Below are positions 20,094-31,044 of a stretch of DNA of 64,000 nt, one piece after another (position 1 is the stretch's first letter; the number at the start of each line of letters is the position of its first letter). The notes below the pieces were generated by a model. It was not told the DNA's origin. It searched no databases and saw only the letters and a program-made list of their open reading frames with translations. This DNA is from Vibrio rhizosphaerae (GTDB lineage Bacteria; Pseudomonadota; Gammaproteobacteria; Enterobacterales; Vibrionaceae), in the NCBI RefSeq assembly GCF_024347095.1, contig NZ_AP024903.1, positions 434,001 to 498,000 of the forward strand, written 5' to 3'. A program made the position numbers and the translations under genes.

Positions 20094-20419
20094 TCTTGTT
20101 CCTTAGTTTGAAGCAATGTTGTGTCGTTTTTATTCTGTGTGTTTGCGCTATCGTTGGTCACGATAGACGGATGATGCACGCAGTATTTTTGATGCGTGTC
20201 TTTATTATTTTGTCAATGAAACTCATGAATATCACATTTGTCGTATGTGTCAATTTATATAGACATAAATGTTCAGAAACGGGGACGAATCATTCAGTGG
20301 TATGAGGACTTCGTCAGGATTTATCTCAGCATTGCACCAATGATGTGGCTGACCAATCAGACTGCATCTACGGTCATTTCGGTATATAATGCAGCGCTTT
20401 TTTCTCTAGAGATGCTGAT
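20094..20419. other. Divergent promoter region between the Nramp-like gene and rluA
   Basis: 326 bases with no supportable gene. Short overlapping frames have no ribosome site and no recognisable product. It should hold the promoters of both flanking genes, but I do not see a convincing -10/-35 pair or repeat. Confidence 0.5.
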
Positions 20420-21157
20420 ATGGCAATGACATCGTACTCGCCTCCGACAACACCATGGACGGAGATCATTTATCAAGACGAGCATATTCTGGCAGTGAAT
20501 AAACCGTCAGGTTTGCTTTCGGTACCCGGTAAAGATCCGGCACACAGTGACAGTATGTGGCTTCGGTTGGTGAATGATTACCCGGAAATTCAGGTGGTTC
20601 ACCGTCTGGATATGGCGACGTCCGGACTGATGCTGTTTGCCAAGAATAAGCATGTAGAAAGTGCCCTGAAAAAACAGTTTCAGTATCGACTCACCCATAA
20701 GGTCTATTATGCGCGGGTGTGGGGCAATGTTGAGCCTGATGAGGGCGAAGTGGATTTACCGTTGATCTGTGACTGGCCGAACCGTCCCCGTCAGAAAGTT
20801 TGCTTTGAAACGGGTAAACCATCCCGGACTTTATTCCAAGTGGTCGCAAGAGAAGCGCTGACGACCGTTGTGCGTCTTTTTCCTGTGACGGGGCGTTCTC
20901 ATCAGTTGCGGGTTCACATGCTCGCCATCGGGCACCCGATTGTCGGCGATGAGTTTTATGCGCCGGAACCGGCGAAAGCATTTGCATCGCGGCTCCATTT
21001 ACATGCCGCTGAGCTGAGTTTCTATCATCCCAAAAACCATTGGTTGCGACGGATATTTGTACCGTGTGAGTTTTATCCGCCAGCCGAAGCCGTTATTTTT
21101 GAACATTTTGACCCAGAGAGAAAACTGCCGGATTATAAGAAGCTGCCAAGGCCATAG
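20420..21157 (+). CDS. rluA: RluA, dual-specificity rRNA/tRNA pseudouridine synthase
   Basis: A 245-residue synthase of the RluA family. The catalytic aspartate is D64 in HRLDMATSGL. DLPLICDWPNRPRQKVC and GRSHQLRVHMLAIGHPI match E. coli RluA nearly word for word, which points to RluA (U746 of 23S rRNA, U32 of some tRNAs) over RluC/D. There is no S4 domain, as expected. The ATG at 20420 has only a weak ribosome site; an in-frame ATG six bases later is possible. In E. coli rluA also lies next to rapA, here separated by the Nramp-like gene. Confidence 0.95.
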   Translation: MAMTSYSPPTTPWTEIIYQDEHILAVNKPSGLLSVPGKDPAHSDSMWLRLVNDYPEIQVVHRLDMATSGLMLFAKNKHVESALKKQFQYRLTHKVYYARVWGNVEPDEGEVDLPLICDWPNRPRQKVCFETGKPSRTLFQVVAREALTTVVRLFPVTGRSHQLRVHMLAIGHPIVGDEFYAPEPAKAFASRLHLHAAELSFYHPKNHWLRRIFVPCEFYPPAEAVIFEHFDPERKLPDYKKLPRP

Positions 21158-21199
21158 CCATATTTCTCAACCTTCTCAATCAAGTGTAAGGAGCAAAGG

Positions 21200-22162
21200 A
21201 TGTCATTACCGCGAGTCGTATTTGTTGATCGAGCTACCATCCCACCTCATATCCACTTCCCCGGACTCCCTTTTGAACATCAGTGGGTCAGTTATGATCA
21301 AACCTCTCCCGCACAGTTACTGGAAAGAGTGCGGGATGCTGCAGTGATCATTACCAATAAAGTGGTGCTTAGCGCTGAGATACTGTCTCAGCTCCCTGAA
21401 TTACGCTTGATCGCTGTTGCAGCAACGGGTGTGAACAATGTTGATATTGAGTATTGCCGGGCGCATGACATTGCTGTCACCAATGTGCAGGGGTATGCGA
21501 CACGTTCCGTGCCTGAACATGTGATCGGTATGATATTCGCACTCCGGCGTCACCTGATGGCTTATCATCATGATATTGCCCGGGGGGAGTGGCAACAGCG
21601 TCAGCAATTTTGCTTTTTCACGCACCCAATCGGTGATGTGGCCGGGAGCACTCTCGGGATTATCGGTCGTGGCTCGCTGGGACAAGCCACCGCTGAACTG
21701 GCCCGGGCGGTCGGCATGCAGGTTATCTTTGCCGAGCATAAAGGGGCAGCGGTTTGCCGGGAGGGATTACTGCCGTTTGAAATGGTGTTACGTCAGGCTG
21801 ATGTCATTTCACTACACTGTCCTTTAACCACACAAACCCATCATTTGCTCGGTGCGGATGAGTTGTCCATGATGAAAGCCAATGCGATTCTGATCAATAC
21901 GGGCCGGGGCGGGCTGGTCGATGAAACCGCTCTGGTTGATGCTTTGAGGTCTGGTACGATTGCGGCTGCCGGCGTTGATGTTTTTACTCAGGAGCCAGCG
22001 GATGATCAGAATCCGCTGGTGGCAAATATTGAGTTACCGAACCTATTATTAACGCCTCATATTGCTTGGGGAAGTGATTCTGCCATTCAGCAATTAGTCG
22101 GGCGATTAATGGATAATATTGCGGCATTTCATCAGGGACAAAAACAGGACCGAGTGGTTTAA
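21200..22162 (+). CDS. D-2-hydroxyacid dehydrogenase (hydroxypyruvate/glycerate type)
   Basis: A 320-residue NAD(P)-dependent dehydrogenase acting on small 2-hydroxy or 2-oxo acids. The substrate part VAATGVNNVDI is near residue 75, and the nucleotide motif is GIIGRGSLGQ near 155. The catalytic residues are arginine in NTGRGGLVDE, glutamate in DVFTQEP and histidine in TPHIAW. The family motif GxGxxG has R in place of the second G position (GIIGRGSLG), which is tolerated. It resembles HprA-type glycerate dehydrogenases most, but the substrate is not proven. AAGGAG precedes the ATG; it follows rluA by 42 bases. Confidence 0.9.
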   Translation: MSLPRVVFVDRATIPPHIHFPGLPFEHQWVSYDQTSPAQLLERVRDAAVIITNKVVLSAEILSQLPELRLIAVAATGVNNVDIEYCRAHDIAVTNVQGYATRSVPEHVIGMIFALRRHLMAYHHDIARGEWQQRQQFCFFTHPIGDVAGSTLGIIGRGSLGQATAELARAVGMQVIFAEHKGAAVCREGLLPFEMVLRQADVISLHCPLTTQTHHLLGADELSMMKANAILINTGRGGLVDETALVDALRSGTIAAAGVDVFTQEPADDQNPLVANIELPNLLLTPHIAWGSDSAIQQLVGRLMDNIAAFHQGQKQDRVV

Positions 22163-22421
22163 ACATAATGCATGACTTTACTGAACAGATCGTTTCACGA
22201 AACAGACGGTTTCAATGAGAGTTGTGCTTTCTCACGCCATGAGTGTAAGAATGGCGATGGGGATACTATTTTTGGGCAAAATATCTCACATTCATACGCT
22301 TGTCATTCAGATGCGTGCAGAATATTTATATTGTTGATAATATTGCCACTTTATATGATGTGCCTAAATTATCTTCATGTGATTTAGGCATATATTTTGA
22401 ATGTAACGTCAGGATTGACTC

Positions 22422-23594
22422 ATGAACGAAAATAATACTGTGAATCCTCTCCGTTTTAATGGACGGACTGGGGAGTTTTTTGGCATTTGGATTGTGAACA
22501 TTTTGCTCTCCGTTGTGACATTGGGGATCTATTCGGCCTGGGCCAAAGTGAGAACCAAACGTTATTTCTATGGTAATACATATCTCGCTGAAGATAACTT
22601 TGAATATCACGGCACGCCCAAACAAATTCTCAAAGGGCGCATCGTTGCAATGCTGTGTTTGTTAATTTGGGTGGTGTTAAGCTCGATCTCTGAAGTTGTG
22701 TCTGCGGCCCTGTTAATTTTATTTTATGCCGTGTTACCTTGGATGGTGTGGAGTAATGTCCGCTTTGATTCTGCAATGACCAGTTATCGCAATACCCACT
22801 TTGCTTTTGCAGGCTCGCTCAAACAAGCTTATATCACCTTCATGGGGCGTGGTGTGGCTGCGATTCTCGCATTTATTCTCGGTATCTCTTTGATTGCCAC
22901 TACCGCTAGTTTGACGAATAGTGTACTTCTGATGGTCATTATGATCATCGCCTTCATTGCGCTGTGCGCATTTATTCAGGCATGGGTGATGACTGGCGTA
23001 TGGCGTTATTTTATGAATGGCTACCGATATGGGAATGCGGATTTTTCAGCGGTTATTTCCAGTAAAAAACTCTTTTTCATTAATTTAGGTGCGATTGGTA
23101 TTTTTATCGGTGGTGCGTTGATTCTGTCCGTGTTTGTCGGGATTTTCTTCTATTCGGTGATGATGCAGATCATCATGAATATGGATAACCTCATGTATTC
23201 GATGAATAACACGATGTTCGCAGGGATTATCTTTGGCTACCTGTTATTCATTTTGTTAGGGATGATTTCCGCTGCTTATATGAGTGTCCGGGTTCGTAAT
23301 TACGTCTTTTCAAAAACATCAGCGACATTAGATGACCAGACTCTTCAGCTTCATTCCAGTTTCTCGGTATTGAAATATGTCGGTTTATTGTTGACGAACA
23401 TGCTGGGGTTAATTTTTACGTTAGGACTAGCGCATCCGTGGGTGAAAGTCCGGATGGCGAAATATTCAGCCGAGCAGACGCAGGTGATTGGTCATTTAGA
23501 TATGATCGAGGCCGTGGATCAAGATTCTGATGTCCGTTCTGCGCTGGGAGACGAGCTGGTTCAAACATTTGATATTAATCTGGGGATTGGATAA
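22422..23594 (+). CDS. DUF898/YjgN-family inner-membrane protein
   Basis: A 390-residue protein with about eight to nine hydrophobic segments. It begins NPLRFNGRTGEFFGIWIVN and repeats similar boxes (TLGIYSAWAKVRTKRYFY near residue 40, TLGLAHPWVKVRMAKY near 345), which is the DUF898 signature. The biochemical function is unknown. Its TAA shares a base with the ATG of the M48 peptidase (TAATG), so the two are translationally coupled and probably work together. Confidence 0.9.
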   Translation: MNENNTVNPLRFNGRTGEFFGIWIVNILLSVVTLGIYSAWAKVRTKRYFYGNTYLAEDNFEYHGTPKQILKGRIVAMLCLLIWVVLSSISEVVSAALLILFYAVLPWMVWSNVRFDSAMTSYRNTHFAFAGSLKQAYITFMGRGVAAILAFILGISLIATTASLTNSVLLMVIMIIAFIALCAFIQAWVMTGVWRYFMNGYRYGNADFSAVISSKKLFFINLGAIGIFIGGALILSVFVGIFFYSVMMQIIMNMDNLMYSMNNTMFAGIIFGYLLFILLGMISAAYMSVRVRNYVFSKTSATLDDQTLQLHSSFSVLKYVGLLLTNMLGLIFTLGLAHPWVKVRMAKYSAEQTQVIGHLDMIEAVDQDSDVRSALGDELVQTFDINLGIG

Positions 23595-24589
23595 TGCGAG
23601 TCTCAGGGGCGGCTTATCCGCCCCGTTTATCACAACGGTGCTCTGCGGATATCGACATCTCAGGGGAACAGATCAAACTGTGTTGTGATCATCAGATGGT
23701 CAGTCAGACCTCGTTGGAACAGTTGACGCTGAGTGACAGTGTTGGCAACCTGCCCGTACGAGTCTCTTTTCCCGACGGATGGGTTTTTGTCCCCGACCAG
23801 AATAAAGATATTGATTGTCTGCTGCAGAAGAAGGGCAGGAAGTCGCTCAGAATCCGCAAGGTTGAATCGAATCTCTGGTTGATCTTTGTCAGTATTGTTT
23901 TCTGTATTGCGATGTTGTTCGCCGGTTACCGTTATGGGATTCCATGGTTCAGTCACTATGCGGCTCGAATGTTGCCGGACGGCGTGCCTGTATTCGTTGG
24001 CGAGAAAATTCTCGACCAGTTGGATGAGCAGTTTGAAACCAGCCATATTCCGGTGCAGCAGCAACAAGCGATTAGAAAACGGGTCGCTTTATTTCAACAG
24101 CAGCTCCCACCAATGCCTTTCCCGGTACAGATTGAGTTTCGCGGTAGTGATATTGCTAATGCATTCGCACTCCCCGGTGGCAAAATTGTTCTGCTTGATC
24201 CTTTGGTCGAACTGGCACAGAGTGACCAGCAGCTCGATGGGGTGATTTTGCATGAGATGGGGCACATTTATCATCGTCATATGATGACGCGTCTGGTTGA
24301 ATCGAGTTTGACAGCCGTTGTGGTGGCTTCGTTGACCGGGGATACTTCGGGGGTTGTGCATCAGATGATCGGTGCTGGCGTTTTTGTGATGAACACGGGG
24401 TTATCACGTGATATGGAGCGTCAGGCTGACCAGTTTGCCAAACAGGCAATGTTGAAGATCTATCATACCAGTGAGCCAATGGCCGCAATGTTTGAGTTGC
24501 TTCAGCAGCAGCAAATGCGACATACGCCGGACTGGTTGAGTTCACATCCTAACTTTTCAGAACGGATTGAGTCGATGCGTCAGCCATAG
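23594..24589 (+). CDS. M48-family membrane zinc metallopeptidase
   Basis: A 331-residue protein with a cytosolic N-terminal part (about 1-90), one membrane helix (about 94-111) and an M48 peptidase domain. The zinc motif is HEMGH at residues 220-224, and the third ligand region is MERQADQFA near 278. DIANAFALPGGKIVL is the usual M48 substrate-cleft strand. It starts inside the stop of the DUF898 gene. Paired DUF898 and M48 genes suggest membrane-protein quality control, but that is inference. A strong terminator follows. Confidence 0.93.
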   Translation: MRVSGAAYPPRLSQRCSADIDISGEQIKLCCDHQMVSQTSLEQLTLSDSVGNLPVRVSFPDGWVFVPDQNKDIDCLLQKKGRKSLRIRKVESNLWLIFVSIVFCIAMLFAGYRYGIPWFSHYAARMLPDGVPVFVGEKILDQLDEQFETSHIPVQQQQAIRKRVALFQQQLPPMPFPVQIEFRGSDIANAFALPGGKIVLLDPLVELAQSDQQLDGVILHEMGHIYHRHMMTRLVESSLTAVVVASLTGDTSGVVHQMIGAGVFVMNTGLSRDMERQADQFAKQAMLKIYHTSEPMAAMFELLQQQQMRHTPDWLSSHPNFSERIESMRQP

Positions 24590-24643
24590 AAAGTAAAGCC
24601 AGACGTTGGTGAAGATCAATGACGATCGGTTCAGTCAGACAAT

Positions 24644-24672
24644 AAAAAAACAGCGGCATTGCCGCTGTTTTT
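24644..24672. terminator. Bidirectional terminator between the M48 peptidase gene and valS
   Basis: A 12-bp stem (AAAAACAGCGGC / GCCGCTGTTTTT) with an ATT loop, A-run on the left and T-run on the right, between convergent genes. Confidence 0.93.
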
Positions 24673-24698
24673 AGATCTGAAGTGCTGGTATTCGAGAT

Positions 24699-27560
24699 TT
24701 ACAGCGCTGCAATCGTGGTTTGCTGTTCTTCCAGTTTCACCAATGCTTCTCGGTAGCCTTCAAGCTTTTCTCTTTCTTTGGCAACGACGGCTTCAGGCGC
24801 TTTAGCGACAAAACCTTCATTGCCAAGCTTCCCTTCAATCCGTTTGATTTCACCCTGTGTTCTGGCTATCTCTTTTGCGAGTCTGTCCAGTTCGGCTGCT
24901 TTATCAATTAACCCCGCCATTGGGATCATCAGTTCTGATTTACCGACTAAGGCCGTTGCGCATGCCGGTGTCTCTTCACCTGCATTTAAGACCCGTACAT
25001 CGGCCAGTTTTGCCAGAGCAATCAAGACTTGTTGGTTTGCTGCAAGGCGAGCTGCATCGTTTTCATCAGCCGCTTTGAGCATGACAGACAATGGTTTGCC
25101 CGGATTGATGTCGTACTCAGCGCGCAGGTTACGAATACTGGTAATAAATGATTTCACCCATTCAATATCATCCAACGCTTTCTGGTTGAAGTTAGTTTCA
25201 TCATACTGTGGCAGCGCCTGCAACATGATGGTTTCACCTTCAATCCCTGCAACAAGCGGTTTGACGCTTTTCCAGATGGTTTCTGTAATGTACGGAATCA
25301 CCGGGTGGGCGAGACGTAGTGTTTTTTCCAGAACGGTAATCAAAGTACGGCGCGTCGCACGCTGCTGGTTTTCGGTGCCTTTCCATAAGATCGGTTTGGT
25401 CAGTTCCAGATACCAGTCGCAGAATTGGTTCCAAATAAACTCGTACAGGGTATTCGCAGCCATATCCAGTCTGAAGTTATCGATATGGAGGTTAAAGTTT
25501 TTCGCTGCCAGCTCAAACTGAGACTCGATCCATTGATCGGCCAGTGAATATTCCAGCTGTGCATCGGCGGCAAATCCACAATCTTGATCTTCGGTATTCA
25601 TCAGTACATAGCGGCTGGCATTCCAGAGCTTGTTACAGAAGTTTCGATAACCCTCAAGACGTTTCATATCCCAGTTGATATCTCGTCCGGTTGAAGCCAT
25701 TGCTGCCAGCGTGAAACGCAACGCATCGGTACCATAAGCATCAATCCCGTTTTCGAACGTTTTACGAGTATTTTTCTCGATTTTAGCGGCCAGTTGCGGC
25801 TGCATCATATTGCCGGTCCGCTTGGTCACGAGGGATTCCAGATCAATGCCGTCGATCATATCGATTGGATCGAGCACATTCCCTTTGGACTTCGACATTT
25901 TGTCGCCGTTTTCATCGCGAATCAGTCCGGTCACATAAACTGTTTTAAACGGAACTTGCGGTTTACCGTTTTCATCTTTCATGAAGTGCATCGTCATCAT
26001 AATCATCCGGGCAACCCAGAAGAAAATAATGTCGAAGCCTGTGACCAAAACATCCGACGGATGATACATTTTGAGTGCCGGCGTTTGCTCCGGCCATCCT
26101 AATGTACCGAAAGTCCATAAGGCCGATGAGAACCAGGTATCCAGCACATCTTCATCTTGATGAAGGGCGATATCAGCCGCAATCCCATGTTTGCGACGGA
26201 CTTCCTCTTCATGGCGTCCAACGTAGACGTTGCCCTGATTGTCATACCATGCCGGAATGCGATGTCCCCACCATAACTGACGTGAGATACACCAGTCCTG
26301 AATGTCGCGCATCCAAGAGAAGTACATATTTTCGTACTGTTTCGGGACAAACTGAATCTCACCGTCTTCAACCGCTTTGGTGGCTACATCAGCCAGCGGT
26401 GCGGTCCGGACATACCATTGGTCGGTCAGCATCGGTTCGATCACTACACCACCGCGATCACCATATGGAATCGTCAGATCATGATCTTTAATCGCTTCAA
26501 GTAAACCCAGTGACTCAAATTCAGCCACGATCAGCTTACGGGCAGCGAAACGCTCAACACCTTGATATTTCTCCGGCAGCTCAGATGGATAATCTTCGCT
26601 GGCTTCACCTTTACTGGTAAACACCTCTGCTTCTGAGCGGATATTGGCATCGAAGGTAAAGATGTTGATCATCGGCAGGTTATGGCGCTTACCGACTTCA
26701 TAGTCATTGAAGTCATGTGCGGGCGTGATTTTGACACAACCGGTGCCTTTTTCCATATCAGCATGTTCATCACCGACAATCGGAATACGGCGATTGACGA
26801 GCGGTAGCATGATATGTTTACCAATCAGATCTTGATAACGTGGATCATCAGGGTTGACTGCAACACCGGTATCTCCCAGCATGGTTTCAGGACGGGTGGT
26901 TGCAACCACAATATAGTCTTTACCATCGGCTGTTTTCACGCCATCTGCCAATGGATAGCGGAAGTGCCACATGTGGCCTTTTTTATCTTTGTTTTCCACT
27001 TCTAAATCTGAGATCGCGGTATGGAGTTTCGGATCCCAGTTGACCAGACGCTTGCCCCGATAGATTAAGTCTTCTTCGTAGAGGCGGATAAAGACTTCCT
27101 GAACGGCAGCGTAAAAGCCTTTGTCCATGGTAAAGCGTTCACGATCCCAATCGACGGAGGCTCCTAAGCGACGTAACTGTTGTGTGATCGTGCCACCGGA
27201 TTGACCTTTCCATTCCCAGATCTTATCAATGAAGGCATCCCGGCCATAATCATGTTTGGTTTTCCCTTCTTCGGCAGCGATCTTACGTTCAACAACCATC
27301 TGTGTCGCAATACCCGCGTGGTCGGTTCCGACTTGCCAGAGCGTATTTTTACCTTTCATACGCTGACAACGGATCAGGGTATCCATGATGGTATCTTGGA
27401 AGGCATGACCCATATGCAGGCTACCTGTGACGTTCGGTGGCGGGATCATAATGCTGTAAGACGCTTGTGATGTGTCACCGTTAGGCTTGAAATAGCCTTG
27501 CTTTTCCCAAGTCTGATAGAGAGCTTGTTCAATTGATGTCGGGTTATATGTCTTTTCCAT
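24699..27560 (-). CDS. valS: ValS, valyl-tRNA synthetase
   Basis: A 953-residue class I synthetase that charges tRNA-Val. The HIGH motif is HMGH in [13 protein letters not shown] (about residue 47), KMSKS appears in [14 protein letters not shown] (about residue 555), and the CP1 editing domain lies between, including [11 protein letters not shown]. The C-terminal region ends in a coiled coil (about 885-950, rich in E, K, L), as normal for ValRS. It is last in a pepA-holC-valS order shared with E. coli. Confidence 0.98.
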   Translation of the reverse strand: MEKTYNPTSIEQALYQTWEKQGYFKPNGDTSQASYSIMIPPPNVTGSLHMGHAFQDTIMDTLIRCQRMKGKNTLWQVGTDHAGIATQMVVERKIAAEEGKTKHDYGRDAFIDKIWEWKGQSGGTITQQLRRLGASVDWDRERFTMDKGFYAAVQEVFIRLYEEDLIYRGKRLVNWDPKLHTAISDLEVENKDKKGHMWHFRYPLADGVKTADGKDYIVVATTRPETMLGDTGVAVNPDDPRYQDLIGKHIMLPLVNRRIPIVGDEHADMEKGTGCVKITPAHDFNDYEVGKRHNLPMINIFTFDANIRSEAEVFTSKGEASEDYPSELPEKYQGVERFAARKLIVAEFESLGLLEAIKDHDLTIPYGDRGGVVIEPMLTDQWYVRTAPLADVATKAVEDGEIQFVPKQYENMYFSWMRDIQDWCISRQLWWGHRIPAWYDNQGNVYVGRHEEEVRRKHGIAADIALHQDEDVLDTWFSSALWTFGTLGWPEQTPALKMYHPSDVLVTGFDIIFFWVARMIMMTMHFMKDENGKPQVPFKTVYVTGLIRDENGDKMSKSKGNVLDPIDMIDGIDLESLVTKRTGNMMQPQLAAKIEKNTRKTFENGIDAYGTDALRFTLAAMASTGRDINWDMKRLEGYRNFCNKLWNASRYVLMNTEDQDCGFAADAQLEYSLADQWIESQFELAAKNFNLHIDNFRLDMAANTLYEFIWNQFCDWYLELTKPILWKGTENQQRATRRTLITVLEKTLRLAHPVIPYITETIWKSVKPLVAGIEGETIMLQALPQYDETNFNQKALDDIEWVKSFITSIRNLRAEYDINPGKPLSVMLKAADENDAARLAANQQVLIALAKLADVRVLNAGEETPACATALVGKSELMIPMAGLIDKAAELDRLAKEIARTQGEIKRIEGKLGNEGFVAKAPEAVVAKEREKLEGYREALVKLEEQQTTIAAL

Positions 27561-27655
27561 AGTGCTCTTCGATGGATACTGTCTGAATTAATCGGGATTA
27601 AACGTTATGACTAAGGTCTCTGGATACAGAAAACCTGAGCGATAATGTTTTTTAA

Positions 27656-28105
27656 TTATGGGTAAGCGATGTCAATTGTCTGGAGCTTATACCCGTTTTG
27701 ACGGTAAATTTTATACCGTTCTCTGGCCAATTGTCTGGCATTTTTCTCGCAAGGAACGAAGTCTATCACCTCTGTAAAGCGATCCGCAAAGGTTGTGTTG
27801 TTTTCTGCCATATTTATGACGATTTGCCGATTTCGGGACGGGGAGACCTGCGGATAGCCGATTTCAACAGGCGTGCCATTTCTCGGGCCTTCTCCGACGA
27901 GATTGTGTGCCATAAACGTTTCAGCCGGGACTTGCCAGAAAAGCTCGGCAAACAATTCAGCCTCGTCGCGATGATGGCAATTGAGATAGATTCTGGCCCC
28001 CTGATGCGCGAAATATTGAGCGAGAAACAGTACATACTCCCGGAATCCTTCAGGGTGTGCCTGACGGCTATCGGGCGAAATCAGATAAAATGTGGCTGTT
28101 TTCAT
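27656..28105 (-). CDS. holC: HolC, DNA polymerase III chi subunit
   Basis: 149 residues (E. coli 147). Family segments: ATFYLISPD start, PAETFMAHNLVGEGPRNGTPVEI and VIDFVPCEKNARQLARERYK. Chi links the clamp loader to SSB. ATG 28105 is chosen because it gives the family start; a TTG codon 15 bases upstream would add five residues but is less likely. Neither has a strong ribosome site. The gene lies between pepA and valS, in the conserved order. Confidence 0.94.
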   Translation of the reverse strand: MKTATFYLISPDSRQAHPEGFREYVLFLAQYFAHQGARIYLNCHHRDEAELFAELFWQVPAETFMAHNLVGEGPRNGTPVEIGYPQVSPSRNRQIVINMAENNTTFADRFTEVIDFVPCEKNARQLARERYKIYRQNGYKLQTIDIAYP

Positions 28106-28125
28106 CGGCGTATCAAACAAACATT

Positions 28126-28155
28126 AAAAATGAAGAGGGCCATTATGACCCTCTT
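28126..28155 (-). terminator. Hairpin between pepA and holC
   Basis: A 7-bp stem (AAGAGGG / CCCTCTT) with a nine-base loop, followed on the minus strand by CATTTTT. It may be a partial terminator after pepA or a processing hairpin, which would lower expression of holC-valS relative to pepA. Confidence 0.5.
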
Positions 28156-28157
28156 TG

Positions 28158-28190
28158 GCAGAACAGAGAAACTTAGCAGAACAGAGAAAC
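28158..28190. repeat. Short tandem repeat between pepA and holC
   Basis: The 15-mer GCAGAACAGAGAAAC occurs twice, separated by TTA (28158-28172 and 28176-28190). Period 18 bases, two copies, intergenic. Confidence 0.85.
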
Positions 28191-28230
28191 GCTCGTGATC
28201 GCATCGTCTTCAACGATTCTCTGTTGCCTA

Positions 28231-29742
28231 TTACTCTTCGTTTTCAACCAGTCCACTACGATTGAGTAAAAACTGAACCAGCAGTGGGACAGGGCGTCCT
28301 GTAGAACCTTTCAATGCACCACTACGCCAAGCTGTACCGGCAATATCAAGGTGAGCCCAGTTATATTTTTTGGCAAACTTGGACAAGAAACATCCAGCGG
28401 TGATCGCGCCTCCCGGACGGCCACCGATATTGGCCATATCCGCAAACGGACTCTTCAGCTGCTCTTGATATTCATCGGTAATCGGTAAGCGCCATGCCCG
28501 GTCACTGGATTGCTCTGATGCATTAATAAGCTCATGGGCTAACGGGTTGTGATTGGACATCACGCCACTGAGGTGGTGACCCAAGGCAATCACACAAGCA
28601 CCGGTCAAGGTTGCAACATCGACCACACAGTCAGGCTCAAAACGTTCCGCGTAGGTCAACACGTCACAGAGCACCAAGCGTCCTTCTGCATCGGTATTTA
28701 ACACTTCAACCGTTTGTCCGGACATGGTGGTGAGAATATCTCCGGGGCGATATGCATTACTGCCCGGCATGTTTTCACAGCCGGCAAGAATCCCGGTGAC
28801 ATTCAGTGGCAGATTCAACGCTGCGATGGCTTTCATGGTTCCGAAAACAGATGCGGCACCACACATGTCATATTTCATTTCATCCATCGCTTCACCGGGT
28901 TTCAATGAAATACCGCCAGAGTCAAAGGTCAGGCCTTTGCCGATCAGAACAATGGGTTTACTCGCCGGATCGGGATGTCCCTTGTATTCAATCACCGACA
29001 TCATCGATTCATTCTTAGAACCGCGCCCAACAGCGAGATAGGACGTCATACCGAGTTTTTCCATCTCTTCTTCACCAACGATTTTCGTGGTGATGCTGGT
29101 GTAGTCGTCAGCAAGGCGGCGAGCCTGAGAAGCCAGATAGGCTGGGTTCGCAATATTTGGTGGCATGTTGCCGAGATCTTTACAGGCATGAATTCCGGAA
29201 GAGACTGCCAGTCCATGGTTGATTGCTTTCTCACCGAGATTCAGTTCCCGACGAGTCGGCACATTGAACACGAGCTTGCGTAGCGGGCGACGTGTTTCCG
29301 GTTTGGTACTTTTAAACTGATCAAAGGTATACAGGTTATCTTTGGTTGCTTCGACAGCCTGACGAACCTTCCAGTAGGTATCCCGACTTTTGACATGCAG
29401 CTCGGTCAAGAAACATACGGCTTCCATTGAGCCCGTTTCATTCAGGGTACTAATCGTCTTCTGGATAATCTCCTTGTACTGACGTTCTCCTAACTCTCTT
29501 TCTTTCCCACAGCCGACAAGCAATACACGTTCAGAAAGGACGCCCGGTACTTGATGCAGCAGAAGCATCTGTCCCGGTTTTCCTTCCAGATCACCGCGTC
29601 GTAGCAATGAACTAATGTAGCCATCGCTGATTTTATCAAGCTGTTCAGCAACTGGAGAAAGTCGGCGTGGTTCAAATACACCGACAACGATACATGCGCT
29701 GCGTTGTTTCTCTGGACTGCCGCTTTTTACACTAAACTCCAT
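28231..29742 (-). CDS. pepA: PepA, leucyl aminopeptidase
   Basis: A 503-residue M17 metallopeptidase, identical in length to E. coli PepA. Start ATG 29742 ([16 protein letters not shown]) matches E. coli exactly; the frame continues upstream but the extension has no family counterpart. Catalytic signature [10 protein letters not shown] near residue 350, and metal-binding [16 protein letters not shown] near residue 270. PepA also acts as a DNA-binding protein in Xer recombination and carAB control in E. coli. It diverges from lptF. Confidence 0.97.
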   Translation of the reverse strand: MEFSVKSGSPEKQRSACIVVGVFEPRRLSPVAEQLDKISDGYISSLLRRGDLEGKPGQMLLLHQVPGVLSERVLLVGCGKERELGERQYKEIIQKTISTLNETGSMEAVCFLTELHVKSRDTYWKVRQAVEATKDNLYTFDQFKSTKPETRRPLRKLVFNVPTRRELNLGEKAINHGLAVSSGIHACKDLGNMPPNIANPAYLASQARRLADDYTSITTKIVGEEEMEKLGMTSYLAVGRGSKNESMMSVIEYKGHPDPASKPIVLIGKGLTFDSGGISLKPGEAMDEMKYDMCGAASVFGTMKAIAALNLPLNVTGILAGCENMPGSNAYRPGDILTTMSGQTVEVLNTDAEGRLVLCDVLTYAERFEPDCVVDVATLTGACVIALGHHLSGVMSNHNPLAHELINASEQSSDRAWRLPITDEYQEQLKSPFADMANIGGRPGGAITAGCFLSKFAKKYNWAHLDIAGTAWRSGALKGSTGRPVPLLVQFLLNRSGLVENEE

Positions 29743-29934
29743 GCGTACTCCTACATCGTGAAGACAAATAGAACTAAATCGTAGATAATGCACTCTTACT
29801 GGCTGAACGACAGCGAAATCCGAATCATTTTTACTCAGCTTCCCGAGAGGCATAAGATTTTAAAAAATACATGTTTCAACGAAAAATTATAGTGATTCGA
29901 TTAAAAAAACAAGTTTTTCATAGGTAATTTCAGT

Positions 29935-31044
29935 GTGATTATCGTTAGATATTTGATCCGAGAGACACTAAAAAGCCAATTGGCGATTTTTTTCATCCTC
30001 TTTTTAGTGTTTTTGAGCCAAAAATTTATCCGTGTTCTGGCGGATGCATCCGATGGTGAGATCCCGGCCAGATTGATCTTTTCGATCGTTGGATTAAATA
30101 TGCCAGCGATGGGGCAGTTGATGCTGCCACTTAGTTTATACATCGGTATTTTGATCACCTTTGGCCGGTTGTATGCGGAAAGTGAAATTACAGTCATGAA
30201 CGCCACCGGTATCGGTAATAAGTTTCTGGTGCGAGCAGCATTGTATCTGGCGATTATTACTGCCAGTGCGGCTGCGATTAATTCACTTTGGCTGTCCCCG
30301 TGGAGTCAGGATCGTGAAGCACTTCTGATGGATAAGCTCGCCGCTGAAAATAGTGTCGATTTACTGCAGGAAGGTCATTTTCAGCGCACACCGGATGGTT
30401 CTTCTGTCGTCTTTATCGACAATATCGAAGATAAGAAATTACGGAATGTGTTTGTTGCACAGCTCACGCCGAAAGATTCGATCCTGCCCAGTGTGATCTT
30501 TTCTGATTCAGGAAATGTCAAAGAACTCAAGGATGGCCGTCAGATTATTAGTTTGAGGCATGGGACGCGTTATGAAGGCGTGCCGACGCAGGTCAGTTAT
30601 ATGGTGACTAAGTTCGATGAGTATGAAGGCTTGATCGGCCAGCGCAAGGTGGAAAACCGAGGACGTGACTGGGAAGCGATTCCGACGTTGGAACTGCTGA
30701 GGAATCCGGATAGCCATGCTCAGGCTGAGTTACAGTGGCGGATTTCTCTGGTCGTTTGTATTCCATTGTTGACTATGCTGGTGGTTCCGTTGTCTGCGGT
30801 AAATCCCAGACAGGGGCGGTTCGCAAAAATGGGTCCGGCGATTTTAGTCTATCTGACTTATTTCTTAGCAATCAGTGCAACCAAATCCGCCATTGAAGAT
30901 GGTGGGATCCCATCTGGTATCGGGATGTGGCCGTTGAATGCTGCTCTGCTGGGAACCGCCATATTCATTAATAGCCTCGATAGTGTGTTTGTCCGCCGGT
31001 TGAAAGATCGCTACAGACAAAGAAAGGTGGCAAGTCGTGTTTAA
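29935..31044 (+). CDS. lptF: LptF, LPS export ABC permease
   Basis: A 369-residue inner-membrane permease. The GTG start gives MIIVRYLIRETLKSQLAIFFIL, matching the E. coli LptF start. Six membrane helices are visible: three before the periplasmic beta-jellyroll domain (about 110-265) and three after. With LptG and LptB it extracts LPS from the inner membrane. Divergent from pepA, it overlaps lptG by eight bases. Confidence 0.96.
   Translation: MIIVRYLIRETLKSQLAIFFILFLVFLSQKFIRVLADASDGEIPARLIFSIVGLNMPAMGQLMLPLSLYIGILITFGRLYAESEITVMNATGIGNKFLVRAALYLAIITASAAAINSLWLSPWSQDREALLMDKLAAENSVDLLQEGHFQRTPDGSSVVFIDNIEDKKLRNVFVAQLTPKDSILPSVIFSDSGNVKELKDGRQIISLRHGTRYEGVPTQVSYMVTKFDEYEGLIGQRKVENRGRDWEAIPTLELLRNPDSHAQAELQWRISLVVCIPLLTMLVVPLSAVNPRQGRFAKMGPAILVYLTYFLAISATKSAIEDGGIPSGIGMWPLNAALLGTAIFINSLDSVFVRRLKDRYRQRKVASRV

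Noticed and set aside
20051..20429. Overlapping short frames between the Nramp-like gene and rluA
   Set aside because: They overlap each other and both gene starts, and none has a good ribosome site.
24778..25521. Long open frame (247 codons) antisense to the valS C-terminal half
   Set aside because: It is fully inside valS, reads as low-information Ser/Ala-rich protein and has no ribosome site; a shadow of the coding strand.
29743..29853. N-terminal extension of PepA by 37 residues
   Set aside because: MEFSVKSG at 29742 is the exact family start and gives the family length of 503.
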